A DNA stretch of 64,000 nucleotides from Bacilli bacterium. GTDB taxonomy: Bacteria; Bacillota_I; Bacilli_A; RF39; UBA660. The stretch covers positions 62,001-126,000 of the forward strand of contig JAFRCK010000023.1 in the NCBI GenBank assembly GCA_017404385.1, given 5' to 3'. The notes under the pieces were generated by a model, which was not told the origin of the DNA, searched no databases, and saw only the letters and a program-made list of their open reading frames with translations. The translations under genes were made by a program, and so were the position numbers. Positions 1-8,557 of this stretch are shown here, piece after piece (position 1 is the first letter of the stretch; each line of letters opens with the position of its first letter).

Positions 1-2
1 TT

Positions 3-2174
3 ATGAAAAAATCTACTAGTAAGATACACATAAGTAAATTTGTTTTCATAGGTGGACTTCTTTTATTTTGCGTAATAATAGGAAGATTAATATATTTGAA
101 TTTAGCCGATAGTATAGACGGGGTTAATTTAAAAGAATTTGCTAAGAATAGAAATACTACTAAAGAAACACTGTATGCAACTAGAGGTACTATATTTGAT
201 AAGAATAATGAAATACTAGCAGAAACAGTTGATTCTTATACTGTTATTGCTTTTTTAGATAGTAGTAGAAGTAAGAATTCAAAAACACCTAAACATGTTG
301 TTGATAAGAGAGAAACTGCTAAAGCATTATCTCCTTTAATAAATATGACTGAGGATCAAATATATAATCTATTAAACCAAGATGGATTATACCAAGTAGA
401 ACTAGGACCAGGCGGAAGAGGTTTAACAGAATTACAAAAAGATGCAATTGCTAAATTAAATTTACCTGGTATAGATTTTATAGCATCTAGTAAAAGATAT
501 TATCCAAACCAAGATTTTGCATCGTATATACTTGGTTATGTAACAACAGATGATGAAGGAAATAATGTTGGAGAAATGGGAGTTGAATCTAAGTATAATG
601 ATGAATTAAATGGTGTTAATGGATCAGTAACATATCAAAAAGATGCTAGTGGATATAAATTAGTTAATATACCAGAAATAAGAATTGAAAAAGAAGATGG
701 TTTTGATATATATTTAACGATTGATAATAATGTTCAATTGATGGTTGAAAGAGCACTTAAAAATGCAGTGGAAGCATCTCATCCAGAAAATGCTATATTC
801 GTAGTTGCGGATGCTACCACAGGTAAAGTTATCGCTAGTGCTACTTATCCAAGTTTTGATCCTAATGAAAAAAATATTTCTAATTATTTAAACCCACTTG
901 TTTCAGTTGCTTTTGAACCAGGAAGTACTATGAAGATTTATACATATATGGCAACTATGGAAAAAGGTAATTATGATGGAAATGCTACATATATGTCTGG
1001 TAGTATGACAGTAGATAAATGGACTATTCGAGATTGGAATGGTTGGGGTTGGGGAGAAGTAACCTACGATTATGGTCTTACTATGAGCTCTAATATAGGT
1101 ATAGCAAATATAATGACTCATTATTTAACAGGTGATGAGTTAAGAGCATATTTACAAAAATTAGGATTTGGCCAAAAGACTGGTATAGAATTAGAAGGAG
1201 AAGTACCAGGTACAATGGATTTTAAATATGAAATAGAGGTTATTAATGCAGGATTCGGTCAAGGTTTAATAACAACAACTCCAATACAACATATACAAGC
1301 TTTAACTTCTATCGCAAATAATGGTTATTTATTAAAACCAACTATAGTAGAAAAAATAGTTGATCCTAATACTAATGAAGTAATATATGAATCTAAAAAA
1401 CAAAAGGGTACTAAAGTAGCATCACAAGAAACTGTTAATCATATAAAAGATTTAATGGATCAAGTTGTTAATGCTGGAGATAGAACAGGTACTGATTTCC
1501 ATCTTGATGGATATGATATTATTGGTAAAACAGGAACAGCTGAAATATATGATGAATCTTCTGGTGATTATTTCGCAACTTCATATAAATCATATAGATC
1601 TTTCTCTGGAATATATCCAAAGGATAATCCAAAATATGTATTTTATTCAGCTTTTAAAAATATAGAATCAAGTTCTTATATAGGAGATGCTGTTAAAGCT
1701 GTTATACAAGATTTAGAAGCTTATTATAATTTAACAAATGTTAGAACTAACACGAAGGAAACTTATAAAGTAGAAAATTATTTGAATAAAGATACTAATT
1801 CAGTTAAAGATATATTAAATGCTAATGGTGTTAAATATGAGGTTATTGGTGATGGTCAAAAAGTTATAAATCAATATCCAGAAGAAGGGGCATATGTCAA
1901 TGGTAAAATACTTCTATTAACTAATGGAAACTTTACAGAAACTAATCTAATTGGAATGTCTAGTAAAACTATTAAGAATTATTGTGATATGATTAGTATT
2001 CCATGTAATATAACTGGTAACGGTTATGTAGCTAGCTATAATCTTGAAAGAGGAGAAAACAATACTATTACTAAAATAAATATTAATTTATCTCAAAAAT
2101 ATCTTGATGTAATAGGGGCGAATGCAACTAGTCAACCAGAGCCACCAAAACAAGAAGAAAAAAAGACAGAATAA
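3..2174 (+). CDS. Class B penicillin-binding protein with two PASTA domains (PBP2B/PBP2x type)
   Basis: This is a 723-residue monofunctional D,D-transpeptidase that would cross-link peptidoglycan outside the membrane. A single N-terminal membrane segment (about residues 12-32) is followed by a dimerisation region. The transpeptidase domain has all three active-site motifs: S308-T-M-K311, S362-S-N364 and K509-T-G-T512. Two PASTA modules follow at about residues 585-641 and 645-700, then a short Pro/Glu/Lys-rich tail. Two C-terminal PASTA domains are typical of the septal PBP2B/PBP2x group, so a division role is inferred. Only two bases precede the ATG, so a longer N-terminus or an upstream operon partner (such as ftsL) cannot be excluded. 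A terminator directly follows. Confidence 0.93.
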   Translation: MKKSTSKIHISKFVFIGGLLLFCVIIGRLIYLNLADSIDGVNLKEFAKNRNTTKETLYATRGTIFDKNNEILAETVDSYTVIAFLDSSRSKNSKTPKHVVDKRETAKALSPLINMTEDQIYNLLNQDGLYQVELGPGGRGLTELQKDAIAKLNLPGIDFIASSKRYYPNQDFASYILGYVTTDDEGNNVGEMGVESKYNDELNGVNGSVTYQKDASGYKLVNIPEIRIEKEDGFDIYLTIDNNVQLMVERALKNAVEASHPENAIFVVADATTGKVIASATYPSFDPNEKNISNYLNPLVSVAFEPGSTMKIYTYMATMEKGNYDGNATYMSGSMTVDKWTIRDWNGWGWGEVTYDYGLTMSSNIGIANIMTHYLTGDELRAYLQKLGFGQKTGIELEGEVPGTMDFKYEIEVINAGFGQGLITTTPIQHIQALTSIANNGYLLKPTIVEKIVDPNTNEVIYESKKQKGTKVASQETVNHIKDLMDQVVNAGDRTGTDFHLDGYDIIGKTGTAEIYDESSGDYFATSYKSYRSFSGIYPKDNPKYVFYSAFKNIESSSYIGDAVKAVIQDLEAYYNLTNVRTNTKETYKVENYLNKDTNSVKDILNANGVKYEVIGDGQKVINQYPEEGAYVNGKILLLTNGNFTETNLIGMSSKTIKNYCDMISIPCNITGNGYVASYNLERGENNTITKININLSQKYLDVIGANATSQPEPPKQEEKKTE

Positions 2175-2175
2175 G

Positions 2176-2207
2176 GATATAATTTCACGTAAAATTATAT
2201 CTTTTTT
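2176..2207 (+). terminator. Intrinsic terminator after the PBP gene
   Basis: A 10-bp stem (2176-2185 with 2192-2201, loop CACGTA) is followed by seven T residues. Confidence 0.85.
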
Positions 2208-2218
2208 TCTTTAATTTA

Positions 2219-2247
2219 TTTACAAAAGTATTAATAAGTGTTAAGAT
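2219..2247 (+). promoter_or_regulatory. Promoter for pyruvate kinase
   Basis: TTTACA (2219-2224), a 17-nt spacer and TAAGAT (2242-2247). TGT immediately upstream gives an extended -10 element. Confidence 0.6.
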
Positions 2248-2274
2248 TACTTTGTTTAGAAGGAGAGATTGTGT

Positions 2275-3681
2275 ATGGAATTTATGAAAAAAACAAAAAT
2301 AATAACAAGTTTAGGTCCATCTAGTTATAATGGAGATACATTTGAACAAATGGTTTTAAATGGAGCTAATATCGCAAGAGTTAATTTTTCTCATGCTACT
2401 CCAGAAGAAAAACAAATGGATATTGATACAGTTAAAGAAGTTAGAAAAAGAACTGGTTTAACTATTGGTTTATTATATGATACAAAAGGACCAGAATTTA
2501 GAAATGGTGTTTTTGAAAAAGATGAAATTACTTTAGTAGAAGGAAATACTATTAGAATTGTTAAAGATGATGTTGTAGGTAATGAAGAAAGATTTACAGT
2601 TAATCATCCAGAAGCTATTGATAGTATTGAAGTAGGTAATAGTGTTTTACTTGAAAATGGTCTTATGAGATTAGACGTTATTTCTAAAGAAAAAGATGGA
2701 ATTACTTGTAAGATTATTAATGGTGGTATTTTAGGTAATAAAAAGAGTATGGCTGTACCAGGGGTTAGATTAAATATGCCATTTATATCTGATCAAGATA
2801 GAGAAGATATAATATTTGCATGTGAACATGAAGGTGATTATTTAGCTTTATCATTTGTTTCTTGTGCAGAAGATGTATTAGAAGCTAGAAAAATAATTGA
2901 TGAACATAAATCAAGTATGAAAATAATAGCTAAGATTGAAAGTGTTGCTGGATTTAATAATTTAGCATCAATTTTAGAAGTTGCTGATGGAATAATGGTT
3001 GCAAGAGGAGATTTAGGAAATGAATGTCCACTTGATATGCTTCCAATATATCAAAAAGAAATGATAAGAATGGCAAGAGAAGTTGGTAAACCAGTTGTTG
3101 TTGCTACTGAAATGCTTGAATCAATGAAGAAGAGCATGAGACCAACAAGAGCTGAAGTATCAGACGTTTCTAATGCTGTATTTGATGGAACAGATGCAGT
3201 TATGTTATCTGGTGAAACTACTATGGGTAAATTCCCAGCAGAAACAGTTAAATACATGGCTGAAATATGTGCGACAGCTGAAAAATATTATGATAAAACA
3301 TTTAACTATAATAATGAAGGTCAAATTGGATCAATTGCTAAAGGTGTTGTTGAAACAGCTAAAGCATTAGATGCTAAAGCAATTGTAGTTGCTTCAATTA
3401 CTGGAGAAAGTGCTAAACATATTAGTAATTTAAAACCAAATTGCCCAGTAGTTGCTGTTTGTGTTAGCCAAGAAGTAGCAAATAAATTAACTGTTTGTTA
3501 TGGTATTAAACCAGTTGTTGGTAAGTTTATTGATGATATGGATCAAATGACTAAACAAAATGTTGATTTAGCTAAAAAGGCATTAGGTCTTAAAAAAGGA
3601 GATAAAGTAATTATTACTTCAGGTTTATCTAACAAGAAACAAGGAACTATCACTAATTTCATGAAAGTTGAAGAAATTTAA
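2275..3681 (+). CDS. pyk: Pyruvate kinase
   Basis: Catalyses phosphoenolpyruvate + ADP to pyruvate + ATP, the last step of glycolysis. The 468-residue product matches the family length without the extra C-terminal PEP-utiliser domain of Bacillus PykA. Visible motifs are KKTKIITSLGPSS at the N-terminus, the DTKGPE segment, KIIAKIES (catalytic Lys and Mg-binding Glu), MVARGDLG, and the TEMLESM...RPTRAEVSDVSNAVFDG region ending in MLSGET. The ATG at 2275 is chosen because AAGGAG (2260-2265) lies 9 nt upstream; a TTG at 2269 is too close and an ATG at 2284 too far. The gene has its own promoter and terminator. Confidence 0.97.
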   Translation: MEFMKKTKIITSLGPSSYNGDTFEQMVLNGANIARVNFSHATPEEKQMDIDTVKEVRKRTGLTIGLLYDTKGPEFRNGVFEKDEITLVEGNTIRIVKDDVVGNEERFTVNHPEAIDSIEVGNSVLLENGLMRLDVISKEKDGITCKIINGGILGNKKSMAVPGVRLNMPFISDQDREDIIFACEHEGDYLALSFVSCAEDVLEARKIIDEHKSSMKIIAKIESVAGFNNLASILEVADGIMVARGDLGNECPLDMLPIYQKEMIRMAREVGKPVVVATEMLESMKKSMRPTRAEVSDVSNAVFDGTDAVMLSGETTMGKFPAETVKYMAEICATAEKYYDKTFNYNNEGQIGSIAKGVVETAKALDAKAIVVASITGESAKHISNLKPNCPVVAVCVSQEVANKLTVCYGIKPVVGKFIDDMDQMTKQNVDLAKKALGLKKGDKVIITSGLSNKKQGTITNFMKVEEI

Positions 3682-3705
3682 TCAGAGAGAAATCTCTGAT
3701 TTTTT
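3681..3705 (+). terminator. Intrinsic terminator after pyk
   Basis: ATCAGAGA (3681-3688) pairs with TCTCTGAT (3693-3700) across a GAAA tetraloop, followed by a T run. Confidence 0.88.
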
Positions 3706-3713
3706 GTTAAAAC

Positions 3714-3741
3714 TTGACAAAATTTAAAAAAATGATATATT
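3714..3741 (+). promoter_or_regulatory. Promoter of the 3772/4367 gene pair
   Basis: Consensus -35 TTGACA (3714-3719), a 16-nt spacer and TATATT (3736-3741), just after the pyk terminator. Confidence 0.75.
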
Positions 3742-3771
3742 ATTTAGGCAATAAAGGGAGGTGTTCGTGCT

Positions 3772-4383
3772 ATGAACATGATTTATAGTAGAGATAACAT
3801 CTTTAAGAGACTACAATCTGCAAAGAATTATTATAAGAAAGTATTAGATGAAGATTATTTTTTAATTGATATTATTTATGCTTTTAATAATCTTACAATG
3901 AATGAACAAGATTTTTATTTGAGTTACAAAGTTGATTCGTATAATCCTAGTTTTGAGGAAGAAAAAGCAAAATTAAGAGAAATAAATAACAAGATGAGAG
4001 AAACAATATTAAATGGAGATTATAAAGTAAGTGATAAGATTAGTGTTGTTATAAAAAATCCAAAATTTAAATCTAGTAAAAAGAATAATAATGAAAAATT
4101 GGATAATAAGATTTCTGATGTTAAACAAGGGAAGATTTTATTAAATAATGGAGTTATTAAATTAGAAGATATACTTGATGAAAATTTTGGAAAAGATGAA
4201 AAAGAATTAATATACTTAAAATATAGTGAGGTACCACCACTAAGTAATTCAGCAGTTGCTTTAAGAAAAGGTGTAGATACAGATGAAGTAAATGAAACTA
4301 CAAATAAACTTTATAAGACAGCGTTTGAAACTCATAAAAAATTGGTATTAATAAGGGAGAATTTTAATGAAAGAAAATGTTAA
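3772..4383 (+). CDS. Hypothetical protein (203 aa)
   Basis: I do not recognise this family. The product is charged and probably cytoplasmic, with no signal peptide or membrane segment. The N-terminal half looks helical; a Lys/Asn-rich hinge lies at about residues 100-118, and the C-terminal part is again helical. GGGAGG (3756-3761) precedes the ATG by 10 nt. The gene overlaps the next one by 17 nt, so the two are probably translationally coupled and may act together. The C-terminal segment ELIYLKYSEVPPLSNSAVAL is faintly like a helix-turn-helix sigma region 4, but not enough to call it. Confidence 0.75.
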   Translation: MNMIYSRDNIFKRLQSAKNYYKKVLDEDYFLIDIIYAFNNLTMNEQDFYLSYKVDSYNPSFEEEKAKLREINNKMRETILNGDYKVSDKISVVIKNPKFKSSKKNNNEKLDNKISDVKQGKILLNNGVIKLEDILDENFGKDEKELIYLKYSEVPPLSNSAVALRKGVDTDEVNETTNKLYKTAFETHKKLVLIRENFNERKC

Positions 4384-4780
4384 AAAAGAGTTACTTCGTC
4401 AATTTAAAGATTATATTGATCTAGGGTTTGTAGAAAAAATAATTGACTTATATTATTCAGATATAGAAAAGTCTGATGATAATGAAGAAATGAATAAAGA
4501 ATTATATATAATTACTAAACTTCAATATATAATATATTTAAATATTATTAATAGAATTAAAAATGATGATATAGATTCTGAAATATATTTAAATGATAAA
4601 TTAAAACCTATATACTTAATTTATTTAAGAAGAAATGGTTTAGATAGTGATGAAAGAAAATATTCTAAAGCCATTGATAATGTAATAGAAAAATATGATG
4701 GAAATAGTTCAATTTCATCTTGTTTATATAAATCGTTGACAGAAGTATATTCTGATAATATAAAAAAGAAATTGTTATAA
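4367..4780 (+). CDS. Hypothetical protein (137 aa)
   Basis: Unrecognised small, acidic, predominantly helical protein without membrane segments. The start lies inside the 3' end of the preceding gene, in another frame, and is preceded by AAGGGAG (4353-4359) 7 nt upstream, which supports coupled translation. The stop codon lies in the loop of the following terminator. Function unknown; the overlap suggests a role tied to the gene at 3772. Confidence 0.72.
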   Translation: MKENVKKELLRQFKDYIDLGFVEKIIDLYYSDIEKSDDNEEMNKELYIITKLQYIIYLNIINRIKNDDIDSEIYLNDKLKPIYLIYLRRNGLDSDERKYSKAIDNVIEKYDGNSSISSCLYKSLTEVYSDNIKKKLL

Positions 4781-4797
4781 TATTTAACAATTTTTTT
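4769..4797 (+). terminator. Intrinsic terminator overlapping the end of the 4367 gene
   Basis: AAATTGTTA (4769-4777) pairs with TAACAATTT (4785-4793); the stop codon is in the loop and a T run follows. Confidence 0.8.
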
Positions 4798-4831
4798 GGT
4801 TTTATGATAATATTATAATAGGTGATATGAT

Positions 4832-5491
4832 ATGAAAGGTAGAATTATTGTAATAGAAGGCGCGTGTGATGGAATAGGAAAATCTACACAATATAATTTA
4901 TTAAAAGAAAACTTGAGTAAAAATGGAAAAGTTGTTACCCACCATTTTCCAACATACAATAAAGATCAAGCTAAAGGTGTAGAAGAGTATTTAAGTGGTA
5001 ATTTAGGTGAGATAAATAGTTTATCTCCATATTTTATTAATAACTTATATGCGTATGATAGAGTAATTACATGGGTAAAAGAATTGAAAGAAGAATATGA
5101 AAAAGGCTCAATTATATTATTAGATAGATATACAACTTCTAGTATTATATATCAAGCAGCAGTAATAGATGATATAGAGGAAAGAAAGAAATTTATAGAT
5201 TTTGTTATTGATTATGAATATAATAAACTAGGAATAGGTGAACCGGATACAGTAATATTTTTACATGCGCCATTTGATTTAGTAACTGAACTTAGAAATG
5301 AAAGAAAAGATAATGAAGGTTTAACAAATGATATTCATGAAAGAAATCTTGATTTTATGAAAAAAGTATATGATAATGCTATGTTCGTTGCTGATTATTT
5401 AAAGTGGGATAAAGTTAATTGTGAATCGGATGGAAGGTTTGAATCAATTGATGATATTCATAATAAGATATTGTCAATAATTAATAAATAA
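4832..5491 (+). CDS. tmk: Thymidylate kinase-like protein
   Basis: Probably phosphorylates dTMP to dTDP. The 219 residues are typical of the family. The N-terminus IIVIEGACDGIGKSTQ is a P-loop, but it reads A-C-D-G-I-G-K-S instead of the usual G-G-D-G-x-G-K-S, one residue longer between the Glu-Gly and the GKST. The family motif LLDRYTTSS and a LID-like basic region (about residues 150-165) are present. The start is preceded by GGTGAT. It lies just upstream of a tRNA cluster and has no obvious replication partner beside it. It could instead be a related deoxynucleoside monophosphate kinase. Confidence 0.85.
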   Translation: MKGRIIVIEGACDGIGKSTQYNLLKENLSKNGKVVTHHFPTYNKDQAKGVEEYLSGNLGEINSLSPYFINNLYAYDRVITWVKELKEEYEKGSIILLDRYTTSSIIYQAAVIDDIEERKKFIDFVIDYEYNKLGIGEPDTVIFLHAPFDLVTELRNERKDNEGLTNDIHERNLDFMKKVYDNAMFVADYLKWDKVNCESDGRFESIDDIHNKILSIINK

Positions 5492-5512
5492 TTTAATTTT
5501 TGAAATAAAATG

Positions 5513-5541
5513 TATACAAATTAAAAAAAATGTGTTATTAT
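5513..5541 (+). promoter_or_regulatory. Promoter for tRNA-Lys
   Basis: TATACA (5513-5518), a 17-nt spacer and TATTAT (5536-5541), with TGT just upstream of the -10. The tRNA begins 17 nt after the -10. Confidence 0.65.
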
Positions 5542-5557
5542 TAACTAGTAATTTGAT

Positions 5558-5633
5558 GTCTCCTTAGCTCAGTTGGTAGAGCAACTGACTCTTAATCAGT
5601 GGGTCTGGAGTTCGAGTCTCCAAGGGGACACCA
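5558..5633 (+). tRNA. tRNA-Lys (anticodon CTT)
   Basis: Full cloverleaf: acceptor GTCTCCT pairs with AGGGGAC, the D arm contains AGTTGGTAGA, the anticodon stem ACTGA/TCAGT encloses CTCTTAA (anticodon CTT), and a TTCGAGT T-loop is present. CCA is encoded. Confidence 0.96.
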
Positions 5634-5652
5634 TTTTATAGTTAATTTAATC

Positions 5653-5681
5653 TTGACAGTTATAATAAAATAAGGTAAAAT
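5653..5681 (+). promoter_or_regulatory. Promoter for tRNA-Ile and tRNA-Glu
   Basis: TTGACA (5653-5658), a 17-nt spacer and TAAAAT (5676-5681). It would give an approximately 50-nt leader before tRNA-Ile. Confidence 0.7.
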
Positions 5682-5712
5682 TATAAAGCAATGTGGTTTT
5701 CCAGGTAATGGA

Positions 5713-5723
5713 TGGACCTAGAT
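5713..5723 (+). repeat. Inverted copy of the tRNA-Ile 3' end in its own leader
   Basis: TGGACCTAGAT (5713-5723) is the exact reverse complement of 5800-5810, which covers the 3' acceptor strand and part of the T arm of the adjacent tRNA-Ile. Confidence 0.7.
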
Positions 5724-5736
5724 TGTAACTGTTTGT

Positions 5737-5813
5737 GGACTTATAGCTCAGTCGGTTAGAGCGTCCGTCTGATAAGCGGGAGGTCGATGGTTCGAGTCCA
5801 TCTAGGTCCACCA
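5737..5813 (+). tRNA. tRNA-Ile (anticodon GAT)
   Basis: Acceptor GGACTTA pairs with TAGGTCC, the anticodon loop is CTGATAA (GAT), the T-loop is TTCGAGT, and CCA is encoded. Confidence 0.96.
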
Positions 5814-5822
5814 TTTATTATT

Positions 5823-5899
5823 GGCCTATTGGTGAAGTGGCTTAACACACCGCCCTTTCACGGCGGCATTCATGGGTTCGAATCCCGTATAGGTCACCA
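5823..5899 (+). tRNA. tRNA-Glu (anticodon TTC)
   Basis: Acceptor GGCCTAT pairs with ATAGGTC, the anticodon stem CCGCC/GGCGG encloses CTTTCAC (TTC), and CCA is encoded. It lies 9 nt after tRNA-Ile and is presumably cotranscribed with it. Confidence 0.95.
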
Positions 5900-5908
5900 T
5901 TTGAAAAT

Positions 5909-5935
5909 AACTAACTAGAAATAGTTAGTTTTTTT
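5909..5935 (+). terminator. Terminator of the tRNA cluster
   Basis: AACTAACTA (5909-5917) pairs with TAGTTAGTT (5922-5930) across a GAAA tetraloop, then T residues. Confidence 0.88.
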
Positions 5936-5987
5936 ATTTATTAAATAATCATTATATGTTATTATATTAATACAGAGGTGTATTAAT

Positions 5988-6347
5988 ATGAATAAGTTAT
6001 TAAAAGTATTATTAATTATAGTCTTACTTGTTGTTAGTGTTTATATGACAAGTAATTTATTATCTGTTTCTAAATCTTTAGATCAATGGGGTTTGACATT
6101 TACGTTTTATATAGTTCCTGTTGGAATGATAAATGGCTTATTATATGGATTAATAATTGCTTTATTGGTTGATATTTTAAAAAAGAATGATAAAAGGTTT
6201 CCAATTGTAACTTTAATGGTTTCTACTTTTATTATAGGTTTTTTATTGATTGGTATCGTTTTAGTAAAATATAATAATAATAAAAATAAATATTCATTTG
6301 ATTATAGGTATCAATCAAGTTTTATAGATATAAAAAGGAAGAGTTAA
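5988..6347 (+). CDS. Small three-helix membrane protein (119 aa)
   Basis: Unrecognised hydrophobic protein with about three membrane segments (residues 4-25, 38-60 and 72-94) and a short basic C-terminus. AGAGGTG lies 7 nt before the ATG. Its stop codon overlaps that of the convergent gene within the loop of a shared terminator. Function unknown. Confidence 0.75.
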   Translation: MNKLLKVLLIIVLLVVSVYMTSNLLSVSKSLDQWGLTFTFYIVPVGMINGLLYGLIIALLVDILKKNDKRFPIVTLMVSTFIIGFLLIGIVLVKYNNNKNKYSFDYRYQSSFIDIKRKS

Positions 6348-6359
6348 ATCTCTTCCTTT
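6334..6359. terminator. Bidirectional terminator containing both stop codons
   Basis: A 10-bp stem (6334-6343 with 6350-6359) has the six-base loop TTAAAT, which holds the stop codons of both convergent genes. T-rich tails are present in both directions. Confidence 0.85.
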
Positions 6360-7399
6360 ATTTTTGTTTTATCTATGATTTCAGCTCGTTTACGTTTTAC
6401 ATAATGGAATATCATATAATATACTAATGATACTATTACTAGGAAATAGAAACTAATATTTCTAAATACTAGTGTAGCTCCTTTAGCTATACTTGTTATT
6501 CCTAAAACTTCATTTGTTTCAATTAATAATGCTTCACTAATAATAACTCCACCAGGAACTGGAATAAAGTCAGCTGCGATTGTTAAGAATGCTTGTATTG
6601 TTACAGCATAGAATAGTGATATACCAGTTACACTAAATGATTTATATATAAAGAAGTTTACTAGTAATAAACTTAATCTTTGCATAAATATAATTCCAAA
6701 TGATTTAAATAATACTTTTTTATCACTTTTTATATATCTTGATACTTCTCTATATTCTTCTAGGGAAGCTTCAACTTTCTTTTCACTATTATCATCTTTT
6801 TTCTTAATATGTAATTTCCATAAAATACTATAGCCAAAATTTGCTAATTTAACTATAAATTTTTTAGAGAATATTAATGCCATTAATAACGCTACTAACA
6901 ATGATGTAATTATTACACCTAATAGAGTAAATCCTCTAAAAGAAGGGGTTAAATCTTGTATTTGATTAAAATAGAATATATAGCCAATTAGTACTATTAA
7001 TAATAAAGCAACTTTATATAATATTGTATTTAATATAACAACTATACTACTTACTCTATATGGTATTTTATCTTTATTCATTTCTATCATTTGAACAGGT
7101 TGACCACCAGTTGAACTAGGAGTAATAGCACTAAAGTAAGTTTCGGTAAAAACATATCCAATTGCTTGATACCATGATATTTTATAATTTAGTTTTCTAA
7201 ATATATATTTAAAATATAGAGCTTCAAAAAATACCCATGATACAACACACAACATCGCGACTAATAAATACCATCCATTACATTTACTCATAGTTTCTTG
7301 GAATTCAGTTAATGAATAATCCTTAAATACAAATATATACGCTAATATAAACAAAAGTATAAATACTGATGTAGATATTATTTTCTTTTTTAAATTCAT
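6344..7399 (-). CDS. Flippase-like integral membrane protein (LPG synthase TM region/UPF0104 family)
   Basis: A 351-residue polytopic membrane protein with about eight hydrophobic segments. It resembles the transmembrane half of MprF and the YbhN/AglD group (PF03706). Family hallmarks visible are the FSAITPSSTGGQPVQM segment and a later FIPVPGGVIISEALL segment. Members are linked to moving or anchoring lipid-linked substrates; here there is no aminoacyl-transferase domain, so lysyl-lipid synthesis is not implied. The ATG at 7399 is preferred over one at 7417 because GGTGAG lies just upstream of it. The substrate cannot be told from the sequence. Confidence 0.82.
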   Translation of the reverse strand: MNLKKKIISTSVFILLFILAYIFVFKDYSLTEFQETMSKCNGWYLLVAMLCVVSWVFFEALYFKYIFRKLNYKISWYQAIGYVFTETYFSAITPSSTGGQPVQMIEMNKDKIPYRVSSIVVILNTILYKVALLLIVLIGYIFYFNQIQDLTPSFRGFTLLGVIITSLLVALLMALIFSKKFIVKLANFGYSILWKLHIKKKDDNSEKKVEASLEEYREVSRYIKSDKKVLFKSFGIIFMQRLSLLLVNFFIYKSFSVTGISLFYAVTIQAFLTIAADFIPVPGGVIISEALLIETNEVLGITSIAKGATLVFRNISFYFLVIVSLVYYMIFHYVKRKRAEIIDKTKIKEEI

Positions 7400-7533
7400 A
7401 CTCTCACCACATATCAATTATAACACATTTTTATAAAAACTGGACCATCAAAATTTATAATTTTTATACTATAATTTGCATATTTAAATAAATTGTGATA
7501 TCATACATTTCGTTTGTGAAAGAGGGTTTTTAT

Positions 7534-8532
7534 ATGATAAAACAATTTAATCAATGTAATTCCGCATCAAGAAAAAAAGATTTTGATATTTTATATAATG
7601 TAGTTGAAAATAATCAAAATCTATCAATTGAAGATTTAATTAGAAAGATAGGCATTTCTTTAAAAGAAGATTGTACTTTATATGATATTGAAAAATTCGT
7701 TAGTTTTGTTATAAAGTATCATTATCCTACAAGAGGAACATTTGTAAAAGAAGTTTTAAATAGTAGAAAAAACGGTGATACTAGAATGATAGATGCTCCA
7801 AGTGTTAGAAAAATAGAAAATATGGATGAAATTATGTCTGAAGCATCACCACTTGTTGAACAAGAAAGAACAAGATTAGCATCAGAAATGATGAAATCAT
7901 ATTTAGAAGCTAAAAAAGAAGGAAAAAAAGTTGAAAGAGATTATAATGATTACTATAAAATAAAGAAAGATTTATGTAGATTAGACTTTGACTTAGTAGT
8001 AGATTATTATATAGCAGTTAATAATTTAAAGCCTATTTCAGTAGAAGAATTAGAACAAATAAAATTTACTCTTGAATTCTTTATTGAACACTTATCAAAA
8101 AACTATGAAATGTTTGGAAAATTAGATTATTTAAAGGCAGAAGATATAGAAAGAATAAAAGATTTTTATATTGAAGGAGAAAGAACATTAGCGCCTCTAT
8201 ATAAAAATAATATAGGTAAGTTATATGCTTGGAAATTAGGTAAATTAAGAGAGTCTTTAAATAATTATAAAATGTTATCTGATAATCTAAAAAATATAAC
8301 TGAAAAACATGAACTAGGTAAATTAGAACCAATAACTACTAATAGAAAAAATAATATTAATAGTGAATCTCCATTCCTAGTTGAATATTATGATCAAATT
8401 AATTCTATTGGTAGAGTTTATGATGGACAAATAAGAAAAATTAACACAGTTACTGATGATAAAAGAAAAGAATTAGAAAAAATATTTGTAAAGAAATTAT
8501 TATTAGAAAATAATAATGTTGAAAATAAATAA
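7534..8532 (+). CDS. Hypothetical cytoplasmic protein (332 aa)
   Basis: Unrecognised. The product is highly charged and mostly helical, with no signal peptide or membrane segment. The ATG at 7534 is chosen because GAAAGAGGG sits 8 nt upstream; an in-frame GTG at 7495 has no ribosome-binding site. The final codons contain the -35 box of the pheST T-box transcript. A SASRKKDFDILYN-type N-terminus and the segment RGTFVKEVLNSRKNGDTRMI could be conserved landmarks, but I cannot assign a family. Confidence 0.72.
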   Translation: MIKQFNQCNSASRKKDFDILYNVVENNQNLSIEDLIRKIGISLKEDCTLYDIEKFVSFVIKYHYPTRGTFVKEVLNSRKNGDTRMIDAPSVRKIENMDEIMSEASPLVEQERTRLASEMMKSYLEAKKEGKKVERDYNDYYKIKKDLCRLDFDLVVDYYIAVNNLKPISVEELEQIKFTLEFFIEHLSKNYEMFGKLDYLKAEDIERIKDFYIEGERTLAPLYKNNIGKLYAWKLGKLRESLNNYKMLSDNLKNITEKHELGKLEPITTNRKNNINSESPFLVEYYDQINSIGRVYDGQIRKINTVTDDKRKELEKIFVKKLLLENNNVENK

Positions 8533-8547
8533 TAGCTGTGATATAAT
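8519..8547 (+). promoter_or_regulatory. Promoter of the pheST T-box transcript
   Basis: TTGAAA (8519-8524), a 17-nt spacer and TATAAT (8542-8547). The -35 lies inside the 3' end of the preceding coding region. Confidence 0.8.
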
Positions 8548-8557
8548 TCACTTAACG

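Noticed and set aside
903-1121. Minus-strand ORF inside the first PBP gene, and similar ORFs inside other genes
   Set aside because: They lie opposite clearly conserved coding regions, lack ribosome-binding sites and have biased composition, so they are shadows.
2269-2274. TTG start for pyruvate kinase, six bases upstream of the chosen ATG
   Set aside because: The Shine-Dalgarno AAGGAG ends only 3 nt before it; ATG 2275 has normal spacing and fits the family N-terminus.
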